A stretch of DNA of 64,000 bases from Agarophyton chilense (taxonomy: Eukaryota; Rhodophyta; Florideophyceae; Gracilariales; Gracilariaceae), in NCBI GenBank assembly GCA_030374765.1, contig JARGXX010000010.1:682001-746000 (forward strand), written 5' to 3'. Position 1 is the stretch's first letter. The number at the start of each line of letters is the position of its first letter. Below are positions 18,442-28,617 of the stretch, piece after piece. The notes under the pieces are model-generated. The model saw only the letters and a program-made list of their open reading frames with translations, did no database searches and was not told the DNA's origin. The position numbers and the translations under genes are program-made.

Positions 18442-18990
18442 GGCCTCCCAAGTACTTGGAGAAATCGGCATCAGTGGGGTACTTCGTTGATGGCCTATCT
18501 TTATAAACTCGCCCAACAAAAATAAATGAGGGCTTCTTGGTGGAAGAAACGACAGCAACGACGCCCACCGATTGTGACGTCCTCAAGCAACCTGAGCCTG
18601 ATCGTTTTCACGCTTCTCAGAAAAATCTTGATAGCCTTTCTAAACAGATGGGTATGGACAAAATCAAAAATGTCCGTTGTCCACTCTTTTGGGGTCGCTC
18701 CAGAGCGACGCCACGGAAGAGACTTCAGAATCGTTTTCACTGCTGCACTGTGATCCCCGCGGCGGAGCTGTTGAATCTCCCAGGAATTCAAAAGGCATGA
18801 GGCGTTTTGCATCTTTCAGCGGACTGATATCAGGGTACACGTAGATTCCCTATCAGTTTCTGACAAATAAGGAGCTAACAAGACCTGCCTCAGAGACTTG
18901 GCTCTTCGCGGTCATGGGGGTTATTGACGTTATGATCGCAAGATTTTATGCGTCCGAAAGAAAAGAAAACCTTTTCAGGTTGCTAACTAG
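18442..18990. other. Spacer with possible extra exon of the coiled-coil gene
   Basis: The plus frame at about 18550-18803 looks coding (see the preceding gene) and ends at a TGA. The rest, up to the RPN13 stop codon, shows nothing I can name. Confidence 0.35.
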
Positions 18991-20027
18991 CTAGTTCCGG
19001 TTGTTTTTATCCCTCTGATATTTCACGAGCGCGTCGAGAAATTGTTTCAGTCCGTAGTGATGTAATTCTTGGCCGCTACTGGTGGGAAGTCCAAACGAGC
19101 TAAGAATTTCATTCGCATGACCAGAGTGTAGAGCATTCGATAAGGCTGATGCCTGTGTCTTCAACGACGGCGCGCGTAACACGTCCGCCAGTTTATCAAC
19201 AGATCGATCTTGTTCTGGGAGTTTCTCGAGCAGGCTCGGAATCTTGTCCTGAAATGCGGGATCTTGAAGCACAGGTCGTAGTATTTCCATATCGAGTAAG
19301 TCGACGAGCGTTGGAGTTTTTGAGACTTGCTCCCTGAGCTGCGCTAGGGCTGTACCCGGTATCGTACCATGATGGCGTTCTAGATTAATAGGATCCAAGC
19401 CAACGGTTGAAGGCGGCTCCCTGAGCGCCGGGCGAGGACTTGTGGCAGGATCATTGCCTGGTCGATTTTGAGTTACGGGTTGTGGGGGTGTTTGCGGAGA
19501 ACGAATAGAGTCCAGATTCATCTACACATTACAAGCAGACAGAGCAGACCTGTGATTAGTAGCGAATTTATTCAAGACTGCTGTCGTATTGGTAGAGCAA
19601 ACTATACCTGTTGAATACCCTCTGGACCGCTTTCCAACAAGCGATTCACAGAGGCGATGTTGGTTACGTCTTGGGATGCGTCGTTACCTTGCATCCAGAA
19701 AAACATGCGAGTATCACCCTCCTTCCATTTAAGCACGTATACCCTTGCCGATGTCGGACAGCTCGTAACTTGTTGGACTTCCGCATCGCCATTGAACAGA
19801 ATGAGATCCTGCTCCACCGTGGGCGAATTGCGCGGACGCCATTGAAGGTGCATCAAACCGTCGGTAGCAGTGACGATCTGAAACATTCCTTTGCGTGGAT
19901 CAGCCTCGACTCGATTGGTTGCCGGATCACGGTTAAGAATGCCGGCGCGAAAAGATACGTGCGGCTGCGGATCCGACGGAAGAAGACCCCCAATTCCGCC
20001 AGACTGAAGAATGCCGTCCTTGTCCAT
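18991..20027 (-). CDS. RPN13: Proteasomal ubiquitin receptor RPN13/ADRM1 (two exons)
   Basis: The gene has exon 1 at 19608-20027 and exon 2 at 18991-19521, with an 86-bp intron at 19522-19607 (GTATAG donor, TAG acceptor, phase 0), giving 316 aa. Exon 1 encodes the Pru domain, which binds ubiquitin and docks on Rpn2 of the 19S particle: SFRAGIL, VEADPRKGMFQIV, DGLMHLQWRPR, VYVLKWKEGDTRMFFWMQ. Exon 2 encodes a Pro-rich linker and the DEUBAD domain that activates the deubiquitinase UCH37: LEILRPVLQDPAFQDKIPSLLEKLP-like helices and ASALSNALHSGHANEILSSFGLP. The intron therefore falls exactly between the two domains. An earlier in-frame GTG at 20042 is passed over for the ATG at 20027. One of only two confident introns in the window. 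Confidence 0.9.
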
Positions 20028-20769
20028 CGAGCAGCGGACCACAGAAACGCTGATGCTTTCAATGTTCTTCCGCGGGATTGAGCGCGAGAGAGCTCCGCTG
20101 GAATTTTCGTGAGCTCAGACTTTAGACTACGGGAAAAGCAGAGACAAGGCTGTGTATAATTCTACTTGGTGTTAGAAACGCAGCTTTACTATAGAAGAGC
20201 GTCACATCCCTTCGCCGCAATAGCGCTTGGCACGAAAAGCGTCGGCCGGCTGCACCACAGCCTGTTCCAGTTTGGAATGTGAACGACTGAAAAGAGTAAG
20301 CCACGGAGTACACGTGTGTATGTAAACATTCTCGAATCTTTTGGTGTCTTTCTGCAAATAAAGTCAACGACCAAGTACGCCTGTCGGTTTAGAAATATCA
20401 ACGACTGTTCGGAGGAAGATCTGCTCAAACCTCCACTTGTCACGCAATAAGCGGCGGGAGTCTTGAAAACGTATTTGCGCTCCGAAAGCTAGCGAGACGC
20501 AGGAGCTTTGTGGTTGAGGTGCGACGAGAGGCGTTCGAGCTTTTTGATGCCGAGGCGTTGTGGCGCAGCCCAGCCGTCTGGTCGAATCCAGATCTTCCAC
20601 GCATCTCCCCACTGTACTCAAACCGCTGAGTAACCCTATACATACATCCACCGCACTTCTTAAACACATTCGGAAGACTCAATCGCAACAGCCGCCGCAG
20701 AGACCAGGTGAAGAAGCCACTTTCACTTTCATTCCGTCCCCATTCTCTCAACACCCTTTTCCGCACAAG
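20028..20769. promoter_or_regulatory. Divergent promoter region, RPN13 / LHC
   Basis: This 742-bp spacer separates head-to-head genes. The right part (20640-20769) is rich in CCGCAG and C/T tracts, as expected of the LHC leader. No TATA box or known light-response element is clear. Confidence 0.35.
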
Positions 20770-21423
20770 ATGGTTGCATTTGTCCCCGCACTCTCTGTTG
20801 CCGCACGCCCGGTTCTAACACGCTCATCGATATGCGGTGCGCGACTTTCTGCCAAGCCGGTTTCTCGTGGTGTTGTTCGCATGGCTGAGACGTCTCCATC
20901 TGTGCCATTCCTGCGAAAGCCGAGGAATCTTTCGGAAGACATGGTAGGCTACGCTGGATTCGATCCATTCGCCATCTCCGACTTGGTTGACATCAAGTGG
21001 CTGCAAGAGTCGGAGATTAAACACGGTCGTATTTGCATGCTCGCCTTCCTCGGCTTTATTGTGCAGGAGTTCGTGCATCTTCCTGGCCCGCAATTTGCCA
21101 ACCCCGTGGCCACCGAGGCCTTCTTCCAAGTGCCGTCTGCTGGGTTGTGGCAAATCTTTTTGTTCTGTGGTTTGAGTGAATTCATTCTGCACAAGGGTAA
21201 GATTACTTATCTTAACATGTTTGAGGACGGTGCTGTTCCTGGTCAACTCGGTTTCAATCCTATGGGTCTTAAGTTCGACGAGAAAACCAGGCTCAGGGAA
21301 ATTAAGAACGGAAGATTGGCAATGTGCGGCGTCGGTGGTGTGATCCACTCTATGTTTCTTTACAAAATGCCTGTGGTCGCACAGCTTCTCGACTTCAAGC
21401 CCATGTCTGTACCATTCTACTAG
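20770..21423 (+). CDS. Red-lineage chlorophyll-binding light-harvesting protein (Lhcr-type)
   Basis: The 217-aa nuclear-encoded thylakoid antenna protein starts with a simple chloroplast transit peptide (about 1-37, VAFVPALSVAARPVLTR, rich in Ser/Ala/Arg, probable cleavage near VVRMAE). Helix 1 (about 74-102) has the chlorophyll-binding ESEIKHGRICMLAFLGF, helix 2 (about 125-141) is LWQIFLFCGLSEFIL, and helix 3 (about 174-197) has LREIKNGRLAMCGVGGVIH. The Glu-Arg pairs that lock helices 1 and 3 are both present. The loop before helix 3 has the usual PGQLGFNPMGL. Red-lineage Lhcr proteins serve photosystem I; that role here is inferred from family. The absence of an ER signal argues for a primary red-algal plastid. 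An AATAAA lies 71 bp after the stop codon. Confidence 0.92.
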   Translation: MVAFVPALSVAARPVLTRSSICGARLSAKPVSRGVVRMAETSPSVPFLRKPRNLSEDMVGYAGFDPFAISDLVDIKWLQESEIKHGRICMLAFLGFIVQEFVHLPGPQFANPVATEAFFQVPSAGLWQIFLFCGLSEFILHKGKITYLNMFEDGAVPGQLGFNPMGLKFDEKTRLREIKNGRLAMCGVGGVIHSMFLYKMPVVAQLLDFKPMSVPFY

Positions 21424-21493
21424 GCTAGCGCAACTATCACTGCTACAATTTTGAGATTGGTGTGCCAAGCACCTGTGAAATTGTCAAGCGTTG

Positions 21494-21499
21494 AATAAA
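21494..21499 (+). promoter_or_regulatory. AATAAA polyadenylation signal of the LHC gene
   Basis: A canonical hexamer 71 bp after the LHC stop, followed by a T-rich stretch. Confidence 0.6.
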
Positions 21500-22121
21500 A
21501 GCTTTTTCATTTTGCGACATTGACGCGTATCGCCCCTTGTTTATCGATGTGGTTTCGTGGTTTCTACGATTGACAGGGTTAGATTGCTACCCCGTAATGT
21601 CACAATCAACGAATAAGATTCGGCGTGTTGCGCAGAGCTTCTCTGCGAGTCCACGACTCTGCGAGACCACGATGAGTCCGGTCTATCCTGTACCAAATGT
21701 ACATGAGGCTCTCACCCATCGCAGTGGATAGAACATATTGCTGCGCATGCGTGAGTGACACAACGACAGCAACAAGTGTAGATGTCAATTTCGCTCGGCG
21801 CTGACACCAATGACGCGTGCGGCAAGCAAGCGCGCTTGCGAGATTCGTAGATGTCAATTGAAGGCACTGTCGCTTGCGCTTCAACTGGCTCCGTCCCCGT
21901 CGTCAGAGCGCCCGAAAAAATAAGCATCTATTTGCCGCCAACTCCAACGTTGGTGACCAACCCACCCACGGCAACGTTGTACCCTTCGTGTAGCAACTCC
22001 CCCTCGACTCTCTTCCCCCTCCCCCCCCCCCCGCCTCCACCCGACGTGTACCCCATCATCGTCGCGTGTCTCCGCCCATCGTCACCGCTGCCGCCCGCCG
22101 CCTCCACCACCCGCCTTGTTG
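21500..22121. other. Spacer before the E2 gene
   Basis: No gene is seen. The last 150 bp are C-rich with a C-run at 22021 and CCGCC repeats, like other 5' flanks here, and should hold the E2 promoter and leader. Confidence 0.4.
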
Positions 22122-22691
22122 ATGAACCCCCATCGTCGCGCTTCTAGCGACTCTCGTCGTCCTTTCTTCGGCGCCGCCCGTGCCACCCACCAAGCCATGA
22201 ATATGGGCGGCCCTTCATCACATCGCCGGAAAGAACTCACGCGCGTCGCCCAGCGCCGTCTCACGCGTGAGTTGACTGAGTGGTCCGTCAAGACGCCGCC
22301 CGTCCCTGGCATGTCCGTGTCGGAGACTGATCGAGTGGACGAGTGGCTCGTCACCGTCACCGGCGCAGCCGGCAGCGTGTACGAGAACGAAAAGTATACG
22401 TTGCGCTTTGTTTTCCCTTCCGACTATCCCATGGAAGCTCCAGAAGTCGTATTTTTACAACCTACGCCTCGCCATCCGCATGTTTACTCTAATGGTCACA
22501 TCTGTCTCAATGTTCTCTACGATGGATGGAGTCCTGCGCTCACCGTCACTTCCGTCTGTCTCAGCATCGTAAGCATGCTGAGCAGTGCGACAAAGAAAGG
22601 CGTTCCCCCCGATAACGACACTTACATTCGCAACTGCCAAGGTAGGTCACCCAAGCAAACACGGTGGATGTTCCATGACGACCATGTTTGA
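22122..22691 (+). CDS. UBE2W: UBE2W-type ubiquitin-conjugating enzyme
   Basis: The 189-aa product is an E2 enzyme of the UBE2W (plant UBC16-18) class, which attaches ubiquitin to protein N-termini. The UBC fold runs from about residue 40: RRLTRELTEW, YTLRFVFPSDYPMEAPEVVF, then HPHVYSNGHICLNVLYDGWSPAL with catalytic Cys128. HPH replaces the usual HPN, a hallmark of UBE2W. After SVCLSIVSMLSS comes the class-specific tail KGVPPDNDTYIRNC and SPKQTRWMFHDDHV, closely matching the PPDNSFYVRTC and KKTKWWYHDD tail of animal UBE2W. It is about 35 residues longer than the human protein at the N-terminus; an alternative ATG at 22197 would give a more usual length. The open frame's first codon (22116) is TTG. 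Confidence 0.92.
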   Translation: MNPHRRASSDSRRPFFGAARATHQAMNMGGPSSHRRKELTRVAQRRLTRELTEWSVKTPPVPGMSVSETDRVDEWLVTVTGAAGSVYENEKYTLRFVFPSDYPMEAPEVVFLQPTPRHPHVYSNGHICLNVLYDGWSPALTVTSVCLSIVSMLSSATKKGVPPDNDTYIRNCQGRSPKQTRWMFHDDHV

Positions 22692-23836
22692 CTACCGTCT
22701 TCTTCTCCATTAGGCGACTTTCATCCATGTACAGCATTTATTTCATCCGCTTTAGAAGCTCTGCATTGCACTCTAGCCCTCCTTTTTGTATTACAGTATA
22801 CATATACAATACTACTCGCCCTTGTTCGTCTCAAGTCCTCTCTACCCAACTCTAAAGAACCCATCATTATTCTACTTCGTAACCGCTTGACGTCCCGGAA
22901 AGTGATTCTTTGTCAGATATCACAGCCCTCTACCGCTTCGCCTTGAGGGACAGCTCGCGCATTCACCCGATGTGCAGGATAAGTGAACCAGCGAGCGCCT
23001 CATGCTTTTTTCATTCGATCACCGTCGCTGAGACTTGTCGCCGTGTAATATCTTCCATATGGTTCACATATTTTTTTTCAGTTTGATAGCGTTATCGTTA
23101 AACATGCAGGTAAACAATCACCCCTTACTATGTAGTTCTCGCAAAATGAGGTCAAGCTACGGTGTGGTATTCCATCGGTAGATGTACTGAGCAGATCCCA
23201 TGCTTGTCAAAGCTGAATCAACATGCTCCGTGTAGGAGGGGGGCAAATGTATAGCTCTGATGGTTCTTCGATATTTACGCTCTATCTCGGGATAGTTGCT
23301 TCATTCTGACGACCAAAGAGAACACAACACCAGACTTACTGCACAAAATGCAACCACGTCATTCTTAAAACAGCCGGAGCGGCATCCTCCGCCAAACATA
23401 TTCCGGGATCCATTGGGACCAATAATTACCTACAGCGGGAAAATCGAGACCCAATACATCATGCCTTGTTGACCTTTAGAAGTTGTACACTGCCCCGGCA
23501 GCGCTTCTTTTGTCCAAAATTTGCATGTTGTTTCTCTCTCAAGGTGAGGGAAACAATTCGACGTGTCACGGCATCGCAGCCAAAACCAGAAATCTTCGAA
23601 AAGCAGCAAAGAAGGGATATCGTGGATCCAAATACGCCGTTCTTCATGCAGGCAGGTATCAAGAGTCAAAATGGGGCGGGACTCGGCAAACTTTGTGCTT
23701 TCTCAAACTCAATGTTCATGTCTGATATGAAATTCAACTGTGCACATGTAAACAATCCTGGCGATATCGCCTCGGGGACAGTGATCCGCTGCTGTAAATG
23801 TAGGGCTATCTGGCACTGCTTGAGAAAGTTTTAATC
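22692..23836. other. Spacer between UBE2W and CtpA 3' ends
   Basis: Two convergent genes leave 1.1 kb. A plus frame at about 23520-23680 has a protein-like run (RETIRRVTASQPKPEIF, then DIVDPNTPFFMQAG) preceded by a C/T tract and CAAG, and may be a stray exon or gene fragment. I cannot assign it. Otherwise I see nothing. Confidence 0.35.
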
Positions 23837-25177
23837 TTAGAAGTTTGGGGGTAGACATGTATGCACATCTACATCAAGACTGCATTCTTTTTTGAAGTCT
23901 GGAGTGATGCCAATCTTGTTGATGTTAATATGGCTAGGCGTCTCGTATCGAGCAACAGTGACCGCTATACCGCTTCCATTGCTTAGTTGCGAAACAGTTT
24001 GTACAACGCCCTTTCCAAAAGTTTGCTCCCCAGCGAGTTTCGCCCGTCCATTGTCTTTTAAAGCACCGGCGAGAATCTCGCTCGCACTCGCCGTTCCACT
24101 GTTCACCAACACGCACATAGGACTGTCAGTCAAGATTCCATCGGTGAAAGTGCCAATCTCGTCCGGAATGTTGCTCTTGTCCATAACGTATACAATTGGT
24201 GTCCCTTCCCTCAAGAAAAGTCGTGCAACATCAACGCCCCCTGGAAAGTAACCACCCGAGTTATTTCGCAAGTCAAGAATGATTCGGTCTATCTTTTTAT
24301 TATCATAGTCCTTGAGCGCTGCTTTCAAGTCGTCTGCAGTTGTGGAGCTGAACTGCTTGATCTTTATGTAAAGCTCATTGGGTTTTGGCATAGATGCCTT
24401 GACGCTCTTCAGCTTCAACTTCTCTCGAATCATAGTAAACGATTCTTCTTTTCCACTTCCACCATCATGCACAACGGAGAGCGTCACTGTCGTGCCTGGT
24501 ATCCCTCGGATTCGCGCTGCAGCTTCATCTGGTGAAAGGTTGCTTGTATCCTCCCCATCGATGAATCTAATTATATCCGCTGGGCGTACCCCCGCTCGTT
24601 GCGCTGGAGAATCATCTACCGGGGCTGTTACTTTCAATTTGTCATCAACTCTAGCCGGAAACATTTCCACCCCTACGCCTGCAACTTCACCTGTGGTAGA
24701 GGATGAAAGAGAGATGTACTCTGGAGGCGTGAGAAAACGAGTATATGGGTCTTCCAACAAGGCCAGCATGTCTCGTATGGCCTTATACGCTTCGTCCATG
24801 GATCCGTATGACTTCTTCACAGCACGCATCCGAGTTTGGAACCAATCCTTTTGATTAAATGTTCTGTCTATAAATGACTGATCAACTATTCGCCACGCTT
24901 CTGCAACAAGTTTCTGAGGCTCTGTTAATGCAATCGAAGAATGAGGGAAAAGAAGAAACCCAGAAAGCACTGCAGCTGCGATTTGAGTTTTGATTCTTGC
25001 CGCACTCATTTGAAAAGAATTTCTGCTGCTTTGCCTGCTCGCTAGAGACGGGCGCAGTGGGTTCGAAAACATGAACGTGGGAGAAACAAACGCTGGAACC
25101 GGAAGCACGGCTTTGATGCAGAATAAAGGCCCTTCTCGGGTAGAGTAAAGAGCATATTGACGTTGACGCTTGAGCAT
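23837..25177 (-). CDS. ctpA: C-terminal processing peptidase, plastid lumen type (CtpA)
   Basis: The 446-aa product is a PDZ-containing S41 serine protease. In chloroplasts and cyanobacteria this enzyme trims the C-terminus of photosystem II protein D1 so that the manganese cluster can assemble. The N-terminus is bipartite: a basic, Ser-rich part (1-62) and a hydrophobic thylakoid-transfer segment (KTQIAAAVLSGFLLFPHSSIALT). Then come helices with DMLALLEDPYTRFLTPPEY, a PDZ domain (GEVAGVGVEM to SPAQRAGVRPADII), RIILDLRNNSGGYFPGGVDVA, and the catalytic SGTASASEILAGALKD (Ser364 by analogy) with Lys389 in GEQTFGKGVVQ, a Ser-Lys dyad 25 residues apart as in Tsp. The frame's first codon (25231) is TTG, so the ATG at 25177 is used. 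Single exon. Confidence 0.92.
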   Translation of the reverse strand: MLKRQRQYALYSTREGPLFCIKAVLPVPAFVSPTFMFSNPLRPSLASRQSSRNSFQMSAARIKTQIAAAVLSGFLLFPHSSIALTEPQKLVAEAWRIVDQSFIDRTFNQKDWFQTRMRAVKKSYGSMDEAYKAIRDMLALLEDPYTRFLTPPEYISLSSSTTGEVAGVGVEMFPARVDDKLKVTAPVDDSPAQRAGVRPADIIRFIDGEDTSNLSPDEAAARIRGIPGTTVTLSVVHDGGSGKEESFTMIREKLKLKSVKASMPKPNELYIKIKQFSSTTADDLKAALKDYDNKKIDRIILDLRNNSGGYFPGGVDVARLFLREGTPIVYVMDKSNIPDEIGTFTDGILTDSPMCVLVNSGTASASEILAGALKDNGRAKLAGEQTFGKGVVQTVSQLSNGSGIAVTVARYETPSHININKIGITPDFKKECSLDVDVHTCLPPNF

Positions 25178-25800
25178 CTTTGATAGTATGCGTCGGAACA
25201 CAGCAATCGCCGTCTGTGTGCAAGGAGACAAAGAAAACTGCTGCAGAGATATTTCGAGTTAAAGAACTCAATAAGCGCGTGGTATGAGCTAGAGACCTGT
25301 CCTCCACAAAAGCATTTCTAAGCGTTATCCTTCATCCTCAAGATCAAAGATATATTATCATCTCCAGGTCTCGACCAGAGCCATTCTTGGTAGGATTAGC
25401 AATCTCCGCATTAAGATGGAGATGCTCTATGGGGGGGGGGGTCCAACGACCAATTACAGCCCTCAAGGTGCCAAGCAGATTGGAGACAGGAATGCAAGGT
25501 GTCGGAAACAGCTGTACTGAATTAATGCCAAGCCGTTCCAAACTTCTGGAATTCCTGCAAAAGCTTTGGCGGTCAACAGTGTCCACGTCGACTTTCTATT
25601 TGTTGTTTTGGATGAGGCGAAGATGTTTCGTTTTTTCTGCTTTGGGTTTTATTGTTGTTTCGCATGAAGTTTAGCGTTCTGCTGTGCATCTTCAGCATTG
25701 CATCGTACCGAGTTCAGCGCGTGTGTGTTAACCTTCATACGTACTATTTATTTCAATTGTTTCTATCGAAGCTAATTGAAATGGTGATATGCATACACTG

Positions 25801-25857
25801 AAAACTGACGTTGGTGTTTTACACTACATTGTAGTGTAAAACACCAACGTCAGTTTT
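25801..25857. repeat. Perfect hairpin, 28-bp arms with 1-nt loop
   Basis: Arms beginning AAAACTGACGTTGGTG pair without any mismatch around a single T at 25829. Such perfection implies recent origin or selection. Confidence 0.95.
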
Positions 25858-25862
25858 ACACT

Positions 25863-25913
25863 TGTTTTAAAGTTTGCATCTTGTAGTGACTACAAGATGC
25901 AAACTCTAAAACA
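25863..25913. repeat. Near-perfect hairpin, 25-bp arms with 1-nt loop
   Basis: Only five bases after the first hairpin. Arms around TTTGCATCTTGTAGT pair with one mismatch about a single G at 25888. Both hairpins have TGTAGTG near the apex. Confidence 0.95.
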
Positions 25914-27012
25914 TGTAGGCTGAAAGCAGTCGTTTGTGGTTTATTCATAGTTGTTTGGCAAAACTAAATATTTTGACTATTCAATGGCACTGGTGTATTT
26001 GATTTCAAAATGTGACTCTATACCTTGTTCTTCATCTCTTCTCGTTTTCGCCACTCACAAAAATTAGCGAAGTTTAAGTATCTTTAAAAAACCTAAGAAC
26101 CACACTCAGAGCTGTGGATCTCAAAGACAGGAAGAGTCGGATTAGGATATCTATGTCGAGAAAAATAAGATATTAAGTGTAAATAACTTTCGAGCTATTG
26201 AGATTGGGTATTGTGATACTCTAATTTTAACTATGCGAGACTCGAAATAGCCTGCAATAAAACGGTATCCAAAACACATAATACGAAGATGAGCAATCAA
26301 GCCGAGAGTTTTAGAAAACAACCCACGTCGGTACCGCCAAAGAAAACCGACGGCTTCTCCGTTAAGGACATCTCCATCGTTCTATTTCCGTAAAACATCT
26401 TCCAAAGTATTTTTTCAGCTTGCCTCGAACTTCTTCTTTCTGTGCCAAAAAGTTAAAAGAAAGTTTTTCAGCAGCCTTATTTGGCAAGCGCACTTGAAGT
26501 GGTGAAAGTTCTTTGACACATATCATACGCACGCCCAGTATTTACTTGGGTGGCCTTTCCAAAAAGCATACTGCATACAGCCAAGGACGGTGCTACTAAA
26601 AAGTTCAGATTCATTATTGGATTGCGTCAGGTAGCTAAATCTTTTTCATTTTCAAATGATGAATCAGAGCGTCTCAAATATCAAATCGTGCTCTGAGAAT
26701 TTGGAACATGTACTTCGTCATGAACATTTCGAGGCCAATGCGTACATCACATATAAAGGAACTCAAAATACTCCATAGTTGCGAGCGATCGTGATCATCA
26801 AACGACCGCTTAATAAGGAGTGGTGAAGCAATCATTCACTTCCCGACCAAGTGTATTCACAATTCTTATGAACATCGATTTGATTTTGAAGGTCCGTCTA
26901 TCTCGTACTTAAGACAGGTCACATGAAGTTCCCTACATGATCAGAATCTGGAGCCCTTCAAAGAACCCGAAGGTGTGAATCCGCTTTGAAGTGGTTGTCG
27001 GTTATTCGCAAA

Positions 27013-28617
27013 ATGTCAGTGAAGCCTGTTTTCCTATTGGTTCTGATACTATTTCTTGGTTCCATTATAGAGAATCAAGGAATATCTGTATGTCCAGAAC
27101 GCTGCGTAAAGATTTCGAGAAGATCTTTGTTTCGATGTCGTCGATTGTTCCATTTTTGCGTTCTAAAAAAATGCAGGAGAACAAACAAAAAAGGAAAGGA
27201 AAGAACTGGAATCTCGTGCACTCAGAAAGAGCCCCTACAATCTGAATCACCCTCTCCATCACCATCATTTGTTTCCGGACCGGTTCCGTTACCTGATGAA
27301 AACGAGAATAATAATTCTTTTTCTTCGCCGAAGAAGAACAAGAAGGCCGAGTTCGAAGATTCATTAGATGTATCAGAAGAGTCATTGGAACCAGAGATAT
27401 CTTCCGAGTATGAAATGGAAACGGAACAACCCAGTTATTTCACGCCACCCGATTCAAAAGATACAAACAAAGGGGGAGAGAGAGAAGCGCATCAGAAGCT
27501 GGCACTTATTCTAAATCCTTTTAAAAGCTTCGCAGTGAAGAAAAACCCAATCAAATATTGGAAATTGAAAAAACGTAGTATGGTGTCGGTACGCACTACA
27601 ATCGACAAGAGCTTAAGGAAACAAAAAGGACAGGTGTTCTATGAAGACGATATTGAGAACACCGAAAAAGACAATACAGACCCAAAGTCTTTCGTTTCGG
27701 GTGAATCAGGAAAGAAGCATCACACTTATTCACTTGAAGCCTTTCCAAAAATAATCAGAGTTGGGGAACCAAAAGCCGTGAAACTATCCTTAAAGATAGA
27801 CAAAAAAGAAAACATCAATGGCTTGGAAAGCTTTTTGGCTTTTCAGTTAGACTCAACGACACACCACAGAACGGGGGCATGTGTAGAACTTGCTGATGAT
27901 GGAACAGACATTTTCTTTGACGATAAAGGCGGGGACAATGTGTTTACAGGGATCTTTGCAATGAAAAGCGATGCCTTAAACGAACAAATTGATTTTGAGG
28001 TCGTGCCTGTCATTGATGGAATGGAAAAGGAATCGCATCCTCTTTCATTCACGGCACAGAGTGTTGTTTCGACGTACGGAACACACAACCCAAGCGCAGA
28101 TGCCATTGGCGGAGGAGCTCTGGAAAGCCCGCGCATATCTATCACAGACGATTTGAAGGACATGCAGCTAAAGATTCATTTCATTCATTTTGGAGATGGA
28201 AAGCTGTTAAGTAGCGTCCAGTTTTTACAAGATATAGTAGGAGTTCAATGTGAGGAGTTGGGAAATTCTAACCAGCTAATGATCCTGAAAGATGAGGGTA
28301 ATGTCCAGACAATTACAATTGATTTGGATACAGCTATGGAGAACGGTCTTTTTGAAAAATCTGTATCGATGGATCTTCGAGCTGCGTATAAGGAATCTGA
28401 GGATGGAGCACCAATATTAATCATTTCTTCTCTCGAAAACAAGAAAACAAAGAGCGAAGTGAATGGTACGCGTCTTTCTGTGCCAGTATCATTGGGAATA
28501 GAAGATGAATGCTCTGAAAATATTGTGGCAAAGATATCTATTTTCGTGGGTGAGAAGACTGCTGTTGTTCTGAAGGGAACATCTATGCAGCAAATGGAAT
28601 CTAGTGAATATTTGTAA
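27013..28617 (+). CDS. Secreted protein of unknown function
   Basis: The 534-aa product starts with a clear signal peptide (SVKPVFLLVLILFLGSII, residues 2-19). A short Cys-rich basic segment follows (CPERCVKISRRSLFRCRR, further Cys to about residue 70), then a Ser/Pro/Glu-rich acidic linker, a basic patch (about 165-205), and a beta-rich C-terminal half from about 240. There LADDGTDIFFDDKGG, then DNVFTGIF, resembles the DDG...GD..YTG loop of Ig-like extracellular 'choice-of-anchor' modules. I recognise no named family. A cell-wall or extracellular-matrix role is a guess from the layout. The ATG at 27013 gives the best signal peptide; the earlier TTG at 26986 is unlikely. Its AT-rich composition contrasts with its GC-rich neighbours downstream. 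Confidence 0.65.
   Translation: MSVKPVFLLVLILFLGSIIENQGISVCPERCVKISRRSLFRCRRLFHFCVLKKCRRTNKKGKERTGISCTQKEPLQSESPSPSPSFVSGPVPLPDENENNNSFSSPKKNKKAEFEDSLDVSEESLEPEISSEYEMETEQPSYFTPPDSKDTNKGGEREAHQKLALILNPFKSFAVKKNPIKYWKLKKRSMVSVRTTIDKSLRKQKGQVFYEDDIENTEKDNTDPKSFVSGESGKKHHTYSLEAFPKIIRVGEPKAVKLSLKIDKKENINGLESFLAFQLDSTTHHRTGACVELADDGTDIFFDDKGGDNVFTGIFAMKSDALNEQIDFEVVPVIDGMEKESHPLSFTAQSVVSTYGTHNPSADAIGGGALESPRISITDDLKDMQLKIHFIHFGDGKLLSSVQFLQDIVGVQCEELGNSNQLMILKDEGNVQTITIDLDTAMENGLFEKSVSMDLRAAYKESEDGAPILIISSLENKKTKSEVNGTRLSVPVSLGIEDECSENIVAKISIFVGEKTAVVLKGTSMQQMESSEYL

Larger units (their letters stand above)
25178..27012. other. Long AT-rich spacer with two hairpins
   Basis: This holds the CtpA promoter on its left and that of the secreted-protein gene on its right. 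A minus frame at 25344-25586 is protein-like (GINSVQLFPTPCIPVSNLLG) but unassigned. A 12-base G-run lies at about 25431. Two tight hairpins occur at 25801-25913. From 25920 to 26980 the sequence is AT-rich and I see nothing else. Confidence 0.4.

Noticed and set aside
20028-20042. Earlier start for RPN13
   Set aside because: The codon at 20042 is GTG; the ATG at 20027 fits eukaryotic initiation.
26986-27012. Earlier start for the secreted protein
   Set aside because: The codon at 26986 is TTG; the ATG at 27013 gives a clean signal peptide.
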